Shown here in pieces: positions 15,170-21,683 of a stretch of DNA of 32,875 bases. Every line of letters starts with the position of its first letter. Position 1 is the first letter of the stretch. Under the pieces are notes generated by a model that worked only from the letters and a program-made list of their open reading frames with translations, had not been told where the DNA came from and ran no database searches. The DNA is from Ruminococcus sp. (GTDB lineage Bacteria > Bacillota > Clostridia > Oscillospirales > Ruminococcaceae), in contig SVNX01000025.1 of NCBI GenBank assembly GCA_015066665.1, positions 1 through 32,875 on the forward strand. Reading direction: 5' to 3'. Position numbers and translations under genes: made by a program.

Positions 15170-15198
15170 AAAAACAGCATCCCTCTGCGGGATGCTGT
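15170..15198 (-). terminator. Terminator of hflX
   Basis: ACAGCATCCC (15174-15183) and GGGATGCTGT (15189-15198) form a perfect 10-bp stem around a 5-nt loop. On the minus strand it is followed by TTTT (15173-15170). It starts 6 bp after the hflX stop codon. Outer arms AAAGCGGA (15141-15148) and TCCGCTTT (15198-15205) surround it, echoing the arms of the element at 15038-15091. Confidence 0.9.
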
Positions 15199-15203
15199 CC
15201 GCT

Positions 15204-16448
15204 TTATTCCACAAGAAAGGCAGAGGCCTTTTTCTGACGCTTGACATCCACCATGATGTCCACAAGCGTGCCCTCGGCTGTGTATTCCTCCGAAAAGAGC
15301 TTGCCCTCCTCACGCAGCAGCTGCAAAAAGCTGCCCTCTGCATAGGGGATGCAGAGCTTCATGCGCTTGGCCGTTTCCGGCAGGCCCTTGACGATCGCCT
15401 GCAGCAGGGCATCAAGGCCGCCACCGTGCTTGGCACTGATCCAGACGGTCTCTGCATCGTTCTGCTGCGGCATATCCACGAGATCCGCCTTGTTGAGTAC
15501 ATGGATCTGCGGAATCTCTGCACATCCGAGATCGTTGAGCAGCTCCTGTGTGATGTGCATGCGCTCCTCGATATCCGGCTCGGAGGCATCGAGTACATGC
15601 AGAATCAGATCGGCCTGTGCGGTTTCCTCGAGCGTCGAGCGGAACGCTTCCACAAGATGATGGGGCAGACGGCGGATGAGACCAACCGTATCCGACAGCA
15701 GCACGCTCCGGCCGTCGGGCAGCTCAAGTGCTCTGGCCGTGACATCGAGTGTGGCGAAGAGCTTGTTTTCCGCAAGCACGCCCGCATCCGTCAGCATGTT
15801 GAAGAGTGTGGATTTTCCGGCATTGGTATAGCCGACGATGGCCACGGTCAGTACGCCGTCCTTTTTGCGGCGGCTGCCGATGAACCTGCGGTGCTGTTCC
15901 ATTTCCCGCAGATCCTTTTCGAGCTGTGCAATGCGGCTGCGGATGTGACGGCGGTCGGTTTCCAGCTTGGTTTCGCCGGGGCCTCTGGTGCCGATGCCGC
16001 CGCCGAGACGGGAGAGCGCCGTGCCCATGCCGGTCAGGCGGGTCATGCGGTATTTGTACTGTGCCAGTGCCACCTGCACCTTGCCCTCTTTCGTGCGGGC
16101 ACGTCCTGCGAAAATATCGAGGATGAGCATGGTGCGGTCGATGACCTTTTTGTCCGTGGCATCGGAGATGTTGCGCATCTGCATGCCGGTCAGTTCAAGG
16201 TCGAAAATCAGCATGTCCACAGCAAGAATCTCTGCCTGTTCTGCGATTTCTTCAAGCTTTCCGGCACCGACACAGGTCGCAGATTCGGGCGCAGGCCGGT
16301 TCTGGATGACGGTGGCCACGACCTCGCAGCCGGCCGTATCGGCAAGCTCAGCAAGCTCCGCCATGGACTGCTGTGCGTTATATTCACCCGTGTCGATCCC
16401 GACAAGGATGACACGGGGCTTCTGGGTTTCCTGTTCTATTTCATGCAT
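15204..16448 (-). CDS. hflX: Ribosome-associated GTPase HflX
   Basis: HflX (414 residues) is a GTPase that binds the 50S subunit and splits stalled or hibernating 70S ribosomes. The N-terminal HflX domain ends in a basic coiled-coil with the glycine-rich GGGIGTRGPGETKLE (149-163). The G domain has G1 GYTNAGKS (206-213), G3 DTVG (253-256) and G4 NKAD (319-322). I chose the ATG at 16448, 10 nt after GGAGG. An in-frame ATG at 16457 is almost touching that site and overlaps the upstream stop as ATGA, so it is less suitable. The gene is the last of an rtcB-small protein-hflX operon and ends at a strong terminator. Confidence 0.94.
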   Translation of the reverse strand: MHEIEQETQKPRVILVGIDTGEYNAQQSMAELAELADTAGCEVVATVIQNRPAPESATCVGAGKLEEIAEQAEILAVDMLIFDLELTGMQMRNISDATDKKVIDRTMLILDIFAGRARTKEGKVQVALAQYKYRMTRLTGMGTALSRLGGGIGTRGPGETKLETDRRHIRSRIAQLEKDLREMEQHRRFIGSRRKKDGVLTVAIVGYTNAGKSTLFNMLTDAGVLAENKLFATLDVTARALELPDGRSVLLSDTVGLIRRLPHHLVEAFRSTLEETAQADLILHVLDASEPDIEERMHITQELLNDLGCAEIPQIHVLNKADLVDMPQQNDAETVWISAKHGGGLDALLQAIVKGLPETAKRMKLCIPYAEGSFLQLLREEGKLFSEEYTAEGTLVDIMVDVKRQKKASAFLVE

Positions 16449-16453
16449 ACATT

Positions 16454-16621
16454 TCATTCCTCCAATGCTGATTTCTTGTGCTTTTCATGACGGCGGTAGG
16501 CCTTCCGGTTCTCCTCCTGCCGGCTGGCAGGATGGCAGAGACCCCAGTCTCCCCGTCTTCTGGCATCGAGTTCTTTTTTTGCCTTCTTGCTCATTTTCTC
16601 ATAGGGTACGAACTTCTCCAT
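16454..16621 (-). CDS. Small basic protein between rtcB and hflX (55 aa)
   Basis: An ATG at 16621 with AAGGAGG 8 nt upstream opens a 55-residue frame ending in TGA at 16456-16454. The product starts MEKFVPYEKMSKKAKKELDA and continues with RRRGDWGLCHP and a lysine/arginine-rich end. It is highly basic with a single Trp-Gly-Leu core. From memory, small basic proteins of this pattern (an N-terminal PYEKMSKKAKKEL-like stretch, a central RRGxWG) recur in gut Clostridia, but I cannot name a family. It sits 13 bp after rtcB and 5 bp before hflX, so it is very likely a translated member of the RNA repair / ribosome rescue operon. Its composition suggests RNA or ribosome binding, which is inference only. 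Confidence 0.8.
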   Translation of the reverse strand: MEKFVPYEKMSKKAKKELDARRRGDWGLCHPASRQEENRKAYRRHEKHKKSALEE

Positions 16622-16634
16622 ATGACATACCTCC

Positions 16635-17846
16635 TTATGCCTGCTCGGCACCTGCCTTGAAATTATAGACGGGTCTGAGCACATCGCGGATCTCGGCTGT
16701 TTCAGAAATCTGGCTGACAATGGACGCCATGTCCTTGTAGGCCATGGGGCATTCGTCGATCGTGTCCCTGCCGACGGAGGTCGTGTAGATGCCCTCCATC
16801 TGCTTTTTGAATTCGTGCACGCTGAAGCGTTCCTTTGCCTCACTGCGGGAGCAGAGACGGCCGGCACCATGGGGTGCGGAAAAATTCCAGTCGGGATTGC
16901 CCTTGCCGGTGCACAGCAGACTGCCGTCACGCATGTTGATGGGAATCAGCAGCGTTTCCCCTGCCTGTGCGGAAACCGCTCCCTTGCGGAGGATGCTGTG
17001 CTCCAGGTCGATATAGTTGTGGATTGTGGAAAACTGGTCTTCGGCATGCCATTTCATGCCCTTGAGGATGGTCTGTACCATGGCCTGACGATTGAGGAGG
17101 GCGAACGCCTGTACAATGGCCATGTCGTGGAGATACTGTGCAAACAGCTCACCCTCGCAGTAGGCGAGGAGCTTCGGGACGGCGGTGCGCTTTGTGGACT
17201 TCAGCTTCTTCAATGCCGCTTCAATCTCCCTGTGCCGTCCCTGTGCACGGAGAGAAGCCGCCAGTTCCCGTTCGGCCTGACGATCGGAACGATTCAGGCG
17301 GCGGTAGGCCTCGTTCTGATACCATGATGCCGTCTCCACGCCCAGATGACGTGAGCCGGAATGGATGACGAGGTACAGACTGCCGTCACTGCCCCTGTCG
17401 ACCTCGATGAAATGATTGCCGCCGCCGAGTGTACCGATGCTGCATGCCGCCTTTGCAAGCTGAATGTGATGGATGCAGTGCATCTCCTCCAGTCGTGCTT
17501 TTTCGGCAAAATGATGGGGCTTTTTGCGAATGCCGAAGCCCGAGGGAATCTCCGAGCGGATGAGCTTGTCGAGCTTCTGCGGTTCAAAATGCGTCTCCCG
17601 CAGCCGCACAGTCTCCATGCCGCAGCCGATGTCCACGCCCACAAGATTGGGCACGACCTTGTCGGTGATGGTCATAGTGGTGCCGATGGTGCAGCCCATA
17701 CCGGCATGCACATCGGGCATGATGCGGATTCTGGCACCCTCCGCAAAGGGCTGACTGCACAGAGCGGCAATCTGTGCCATGGCGGCAGGATCCGCCTGTT
17801 CTGCATAGACCTTTGCAGAGGTGTATGCGCCTTGAATTTCAAACAT
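16635..17846 (-). CDS. rtcB: tRNA-splicing ligase RtcB (RNA repair)
   Basis: The 403-residue GTP- and Mn-dependent ligase joins RNA 2',3'-cyclic phosphate or 3'-phosphate ends to 5'-OH ends. Visible signatures: PDVHAGMGCTIG (44-55), VGVDIGCGM (69-77) with the metal-binding Asp72 and Cys75, GGGNHFIE (141-148), HSGSRH (162-167), and the guanylylated histidine His326 in HGAGR. Length matches bacterial RtcB. The start at 17846 has GGAG 7 nt upstream; the open frame continues to 17897 across a terminator and is not part of the gene. No promoter is visible between the terminator at 17886-17918 and the start, so transcription probably arrives from 18075-18103 by passing two terminators. A small basic protein and hflX follow in one operon. 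Confidence 0.94.
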   Translation of the reverse strand: MFEIQGAYTSAKVYAEQADPAAMAQIAALCSQPFAEGARIRIMPDVHAGMGCTIGTTMTITDKVVPNLVGVDIGCGMETVRLRETHFEPQKLDKLIRSEIPSGFGIRKKPHHFAEKARLEEMHCIHHIQLAKAACSIGTLGGGNHFIEVDRGSDGSLYLVIHSGSRHLGVETASWYQNEAYRRLNRSDRQAERELAASLRAQGRHREIEAALKKLKSTKRTAVPKLLAYCEGELFAQYLHDMAIVQAFALLNRQAMVQTILKGMKWHAEDQFSTIHNYIDLEHSILRKGAVSAQAGETLLIPINMRDGSLLCTGKGNPDWNFSAPHGAGRLCSRSEAKERFSVHEFKKQMEGIYTTSVGRDTIDECPMAYKDMASIVSQISETAEIRDVLRPVYNFKAGAEQA

Positions 17847-17885
17847 AATTGCTCCGTTTCTGCCGCTTTCTTGTCCTTCGGACAA

Positions 17886-17918
17886 TAAAAAAGGCACCCC
17901 CGTACAAACAGGGATGCC
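17886..17918 (-). terminator. Intrinsic terminator upstream of rtcB (possible attenuator)
   Basis: On the minus strand GGCATCCCTG (17918-17909) pairs with CGGGGGTGCC (17902-17893), 10 bp with two G-U pairs and loop TTTGTA, then TTTTTTATT. It lies between the 29-codon ORF and rtcB, only about 40 nt before the rtcB start. A further small hairpin (TTGTCC/GGACAA, loop GAA, 17885-17871) follows before the rtcB ribosome binding site. Confidence 0.85.
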
Positions 17919-17930
17919 GGTGATGCAAAG

Positions 17931-17949
17931 AAAAAATTCCCGCAGGAAT
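17931..17949 (-). terminator. Short hairpin with T run after the 29-codon ORF
   Basis: On the minus strand ATTCC (17949-17945) and GGAAT (17940-17936) enclose TGCG and are followed by TTTTT. The stem is only 5 bp, extendable by two G-U pairs. It begins 3 nt after the stop codon of the 29-codon ORF. Alone it would be weak; with the hairpin at 17886-17918 it forms a tandem pair. Confidence 0.5.
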
Positions 17950-17951
17950 CC

Positions 17952-18041
17952 TTATGCGTCAGACTTGTCCGAAAGGCATACGGCTGTTGTATTGCGTGTG
18001 TATTCTGTTGTGTAATGCGTAAAATCATAGTGTTTGAACAT
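17952..18041 (-). CDS. 29-residue peptide, possible leader peptide or signal peptide gene
   Basis: ATG at 18041 has an AAGGAAGGTG ribosome binding site 8 nt upstream and a fully consensus promoter about 27 nt before that. The frame ends with TAA at 17954-17952. The peptide begins MFKHYDFTHYTTEYTRNTT and ends in AVCLSDKSDA; it has six Thr, three Tyr, two His and one Cys and no signal peptide. Two T-tailed hairpins follow, then rtcB. It may be a leader peptide whose translation controls those terminators, or an independent small-peptide gene. I do not recognise a peptide family. Confidence 0.65.
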   Translation of the reverse strand: MFKHYDFTHYTTEYTRNTTAVCLSDKSDA

Positions 18042-18074
18042 ACCGTTCACCTTCCTTTCTGTAAGATTGGGTAT

Positions 18075-18103
18075 ATTATAGCATACTCTTTCTGAATTGT
18101 CAA
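18075..18103 (-). promoter_or_regulatory. Consensus promoter for 29-codon ORF and rtcB operon
   Basis: On the minus strand TTGACA (18098-18103), exactly 17 bp, TATAAT (18075-18080). Transcription should start near 18068. It is the only consensus promoter upstream of rtcB-hflX and lies back to back with the GH5 promoter at 18170-18198. Confidence 0.85.
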
Positions 18104-18169
18104 GCCTTTTTTGATTTTGGTGTGCCCGGTAAGAGAAAAGCCGACTAGCTTCATTCATCGCAAAAACTC

Positions 18170-18198
18170 TTGCAAACCCGTGTGAAATATAGTATAAT
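18170..18198 (+). promoter_or_regulatory. Promoter of GH5-recQ operon
   Basis: TTGCAA (18170-18175), 17 bp, TATAAT (18193-18198). The expected start near 18205 leaves about 58 nt of leader, rich in ATGA-like triplets, before the GH5 start at 18263. No hairpin or operator repeat is evident. Confidence 0.8.
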
Positions 18199-18262
18199 GA
18201 AAGGTGTATCACAATTTTGGGAATGAGAATGAAATGAAAATGAAGCTGGAGGAAAATGAAAG

Positions 18263-19525
18263 ATGAAGAAAATGAAGATGAAGCAGATGGGTCTGCTTCT
18301 GCTCTGTGCGGTCATGCTTGCCATGACGGGCTGTTCTGCCGGCGGCAGCAGCGAAAGCAGCAAGGATGCAGAAAGCACACCCGAGACCCCTGCTGTCAGT
18401 GCACGCAAGGACGGCTCCCCGAAGGCAGAAACCGCATCCGGTTCACTCACTGCCATGGAAATGGCCGGCAACATGGAGCTTGGCTGGAACCTCGGCAACA
18501 CATTCGATGCCTACAGCAACGGCATTGCCGGTGAAAATGCGTGGGGCAATCCTTCCGCCACACAGGAGCTGATGCATGCTGTGAGAGCCGCCGGTTTTGA
18601 CACCGTCCGCATTCCCGTGAGCTATCTCGGCAAGGTCGGCGAGGCACCCGATTATACCGTTGAGTCCGCATGGCTCAGCCGTCTGCAGGAGGTTGTGGAC
18701 TATGCCCTCGAGGCCGATCTCTATGTCATCATCAACATCCATCACGACGGCAACAACGACAAGGGCAACGGTGCATGGATCGATGTGACAAACCCCGACC
18801 AGTCCGCCATTCAGGCGAAATTTCAGAAGATCTGGGCACAGATTGCAGCACAGTTTGCCGACTATGACCAGCGGCTTGTATTCGAGTCCATGAACGAGAT
18901 CCATGATGGCTCCTATCAGGCTCCTTCCGGCGAGAGCGGCAAGACCATGAATGCAAATATCAATGCCCTCAACCAGATTTTTGTCGACACCGTCCGTGAA
19001 AGCGGCGGCAAGAATGCCGACCGCTGTCTGCTGGTGCCCGGCTACAACACCAATATCGATTACACCATTGCCGGTTTTGTGCTGCCGGAGGATTCCGCCG
19101 CAGATCGCCTGATGGTGAGCGTGCATTTCTATGATCCCTACCAGTATGCGCTCGAGGAGAAGATGAAGTGCAATACCTGGGGCAACGGTGCACCCGGCAA
19201 CTGCGGCTGGGGCAACGAGGACTTTGTCGATGCGCAGTTTGACAAGCTCGTGACGACCTATCTCGCCAATGGCATCCCCGTGATCGTCGGCGAATACGGT
19301 GCCATCAACAAGCACAATGACCCCTACCGCAACTACTATATGGAATATGTGACGAAGTCCGCCTGTGACAGAGGCCTTGTGCCCGTGTACTGGGACAACG
19401 GCTACAACGGTGACTATGGCTTCGCACTCATCGACCGCAATTCCGGTGCCGTGCTCCATCCGGGTATGATGGATGCGATGAATCGTGCCGCATCGGGTGA
19501 GAGCTACGAGATCGCAAAGCCGTAA
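18263..19525 (+). CDS. Lipoprotein GH5 endoglucanase (GH5_4-type)
   Basis: This 420-residue glycoside hydrolase family 5 enzyme cleaves beta-1,4-glucan (cellulose, mixed-linkage glucan or xyloglucan; substrate not decidable by eye). The signal peptide ends in lipobox MTGC (Cys24), followed by a Ser/Glu/Thr linker, so the enzyme should be tethered to the cell surface by lipid rather than by a dockerin, which it lacks. The catalytic domain (about 65-420) has GWNLGNTFDA (74-83), RIPVS, INIHHDG, the acid/base Glu212 in FESMNE, and the nucleophile Glu344 in VIVGEYGA. The WNLGNT start and AWGNP spacing fit subfamily 4. The ribosome binding site is GGAGG (18248-18252). Its stop TAA overlaps the next ATG (TAATG), coupling it to a DNA alkyltransferase gene. 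Confidence 0.93.
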   Translation: MKKMKMKQMGLLLLCAVMLAMTGCSAGGSSESSKDAESTPETPAVSARKDGSPKAETASGSLTAMEMAGNMELGWNLGNTFDAYSNGIAGENAWGNPSATQELMHAVRAAGFDTVRIPVSYLGKVGEAPDYTVESAWLSRLQEVVDYALEADLYVIINIHHDGNNDKGNGAWIDVTNPDQSAIQAKFQKIWAQIAAQFADYDQRLVFESMNEIHDGSYQAPSGESGKTMNANINALNQIFVDTVRESGGKNADRCLLVPGYNTNIDYTIAGFVLPEDSAADRLMVSVHFYDPYQYALEEKMKCNTWGNGAPGNCGWGNEDFVDAQFDKLVTTYLANGIPVIVGEYGAINKHNDPYRNYYMEYVTKSACDRGLVPVYWDNGYNGDYGFALIDRNSGAVLHPGMMDAMNRAASGESYEIAKP

Positions 19526-19842
19526 TGGGTGCGTTCGAACAGATTTATGCCGTGGTGCGGCGTATCCCGCAGGGGAAGGTCGTCACCTACGGCATGGTCG
19601 CCCGGATGGCGGGCAATCCACGCTGGGCAAGAGCCGTTGGCTATGCCCTCCATCAGAATCCCGAACCGGGCGTGATACCCTGCCACAGGGTCGTCAACCG
19701 CTTCGGGCAGATGGCACCGGCCTTTGCCTTCGGCGGGCCGGACAGACAGCGTGCACTGCTGGAAGCGGAGGGCGTGGTGTTCCGTGCGGACGGCTCGGTC
19801 GATTTTGAACAATGTTTATGGAACGGAGAAGAAACAGCATGA
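19525..19842 (+). CDS. MGMT family DNA alkyltransferase, short form
   Basis: The 105-residue protein equals the C-terminal DNA-binding domain of O6-alkylguanine-DNA alkyltransferases. The active-site motif is IPCHRVV with Cys53, so unlike ATL proteins, which have Trp there, it keeps the alkyl-accepting cysteine. Other family features are IPQGKVVTYG (14-23) and ARAVGYALHQNP. It may repair O6-alkylguanine in one suicidal step, or recognise lesions for other pathways as short MGMT-like proteins do. It starts on the last base of the GH5 stop codon and overlaps recQ by 4 bp (ATGA), so all three are probably cotranslated. Confidence 0.88.
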   Translation: MGAFEQIYAVVRRIPQGKVVTYGMVARMAGNPRWARAVGYALHQNPEPGVIPCHRVVNRFGQMAPAFAFGGPDRQRALLEAEGVVFRADGSVDFEQCLWNGEETA

Positions 19843-21656
19843 CTGCACAGGATGTCTTACAGCAGTATTTCGGCTATGATACGTTCCGGAAGGGACAGGG
19901 CGAGCTGATCGCCCACATCCTTGCCGGAGAGGATACGGTCGGCATCATGCCCACGGGTGCCGGCAAATCCATCTGCTATCAGGTGCCCGCACTCATGCTG
20001 CCGGGGATGACGGTGGTGATCTCGCCCCTGATTTCGCTCATGCACGATCAGGTGGCGGCACTGCGTGCGGCAGGAATTCCGGCCGCCTATCTCAACAGCA
20101 GCCTGTCGGCGGAGGCCTACCGCAGTACCCTGTCCGATGTCTACAACGGTCGGGTGAAGATCCTCTATGCCGCCCCCGAACGTCTCGAAACCGAAAGCAT
20201 GCGTAATATTGCAAAGGAAATCCCCATCACCATGGTGACAGTGGATGAGGCACACTGCGTATCCCAGTGGGGACAGGATTTCCGTCCGAGTTATCTGAAG
20301 ATTGCGTCATTTCTCGAACAGCTGCCCTGCCGTCCCCGCATCAGTGCCTTTACGGCCACTGCCACAAAGGAGGTGTGTGAGGACATTGTGCGGATTCTGG
20401 GACTGCATAAGCCCTTCACGCTCACAACGGGCTTTGACCGTGAGAATCTGTATTTCGGCGTGCAGCAGCCGCGGGACAAATTCCGTGCGCTCTATGCAAT
20501 CGTGAAGAAACGTGCGGGGCAGTCGGGCATTGTCTACTGCATCTCCCGCCGGCTTGTGGAGGAGGTCTGCGAGAAGCTCTGTGCCAACGGCATCCCCGCC
20601 ACACGGTACCATGCGGGACTGCCCGATGAGGAGCGTGCCCGCAACCAGAACGCTTTTATCTGCGATGAGATTCCCGTGATGGTCGCCACCAATGCTTTCG
20701 GCATGGGCATCGACAAGTCGAATGTGAGCTATGTGGTGCACTACAACATGCCCAAGAACATGGAGAGTTATTATCAGGAGGCGGGCCGTGCCGGACGTGA
20801 CGGCAGCCCTGCGGACTGCATTCTGCTCTACAGCGGGCAGGATGTCCGTACGAACCGCTTCATGATTGAGCAGTCATCCGAAAATGAGATGCTCGATGCA
20901 GCCGCAAGGGCACGCATCCGCAGTCTCGACGAGGAAAGACTCCGGCTCATGACCTATTACTGCACAAGGCAGGAATGCCTTCGCAGCTATATGCTGCGGT
21001 ATTTCGGCGAAACGACGGAGAATTACTGCGGCAACTGCAGCTGCTGCCGGACGAATTATGAAACACTTGACATGACGATCGAGGCGAAGAAGATTGTTTC
21101 GTGCATTTATCGTCTGCACAAGCGTGATCTGCATTTCGGCATCGGCGGACTGACGGACATTCTGCGGGGCAGTCAGGCGGACAAGTACACCCGCTATCGT
21201 TTTGCCGAGACGCTTTCCACCTTCGGCATCATGCAGGAGACCTCGGAAAAGCTTTGCCGTGAAATGATCCGCCACTTGCTTTCGGAGGAATGGATCACCC
21301 AGTCGGAGGGGAAATTCCCCGTGCTGCAGCTGAACATGAATTCTGTAAAGCTCCTCAGGGAGGACTGCCGTATCACCATCAACGTGGTGAAGGAGGCACC
21401 GCCCGAGGCGGCAGCCGTCTCGGCGGATGCTGCTGTGGATCCCGCACTGCTTGCGGCACTCAAGGCCTGCCGTGCGGCCATTGCATCCAAAGAGCGTGTG
21501 CCCGCCTATGTCATCTTCACCGATGCCACCCTGCGGGATATGGCGGCAAAGCGGCCGCAGAATGACATGGGATTTTTATCCGTTTCCGGTGTGGGACGGG
21601 TGAAGCTCGAGAAGTACGGCGATGCGTTCATGAAGGTCATCAGGGAAAATACCTGA
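19839..21656 (+). CDS. recQ: ATP-dependent DNA helicase RecQ
   Basis: The 605-residue 3'-5' helicase has Walker A PTGAGKS (38-44), DEAH box VDEAHCVSQW (135-144), helicase motif VI YYQEAGRAGRDG (311-322), the RecQ zinc site Cys380-x16-Cys397-x2-Cys400-x2-Cys403, a winged-helix RQC region, and a C-terminal HRDC-like domain (about 535-605, with FLSVSGVGRVKLEKYG). It acts in recombination and fork repair. The start at 19839 overlaps the alkyltransferase stop (ATGA); an in-frame ATG at 19812 lies inside that gene and lacks a good ribosome binding site. tex follows after 27 bp. Confidence 0.95.
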   Translation: MTAQDVLQQYFGYDTFRKGQGELIAHILAGEDTVGIMPTGAGKSICYQVPALMLPGMTVVISPLISLMHDQVAALRAAGIPAAYLNSSLSAEAYRSTLSDVYNGRVKILYAAPERLETESMRNIAKEIPITMVTVDEAHCVSQWGQDFRPSYLKIASFLEQLPCRPRISAFTATATKEVCEDIVRILGLHKPFTLTTGFDRENLYFGVQQPRDKFRALYAIVKKRAGQSGIVYCISRRLVEEVCEKLCANGIPATRYHAGLPDEERARNQNAFICDEIPVMVATNAFGMGIDKSNVSYVVHYNMPKNMESYYQEAGRAGRDGSPADCILLYSGQDVRTNRFMIEQSSENEMLDAAARARIRSLDEERLRLMTYYCTRQECLRSYMLRYFGETTENYCGNCSCCRTNYETLDMTIEAKKIVSCIYRLHKRDLHFGIGGLTDILRGSQADKYTRYRFAETLSTFGIMQETSEKLCREMIRHLLSEEWITQSEGKFPVLQLNMNSVKLLREDCRITINVVKEAPPEAAAVSADAAVDPALLAALKACRAAIASKERVPAYVIFTDATLRDMAAKRPQNDMGFLSVSGVGRVKLEKYGDAFMKVIRENT

Positions 21657-21683
21657 CCATATAGAAATCATAAGGAGAACACC

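Noticed and set aside
14963-15343. N-terminal extension of RecD2 by 127 codons
   Set aside because: The extension would run through the promoter and two palindromes and is unlike RecD2; a TTG start with a good ribosome binding site at 14962 gives the normal length.
13739-16490. Two long plus-strand ORFs opposite recD2 and hflX
   Set aside because: They cross the terminators and promoter between two well-supported minus-strand genes and have no domain signatures.
19525-19842. ATL (alkyltransferase-like) protein lacking the active cysteine
   Set aside because: The motif is PCHRV with cysteine present, not the PWHRV of ATL proteins.
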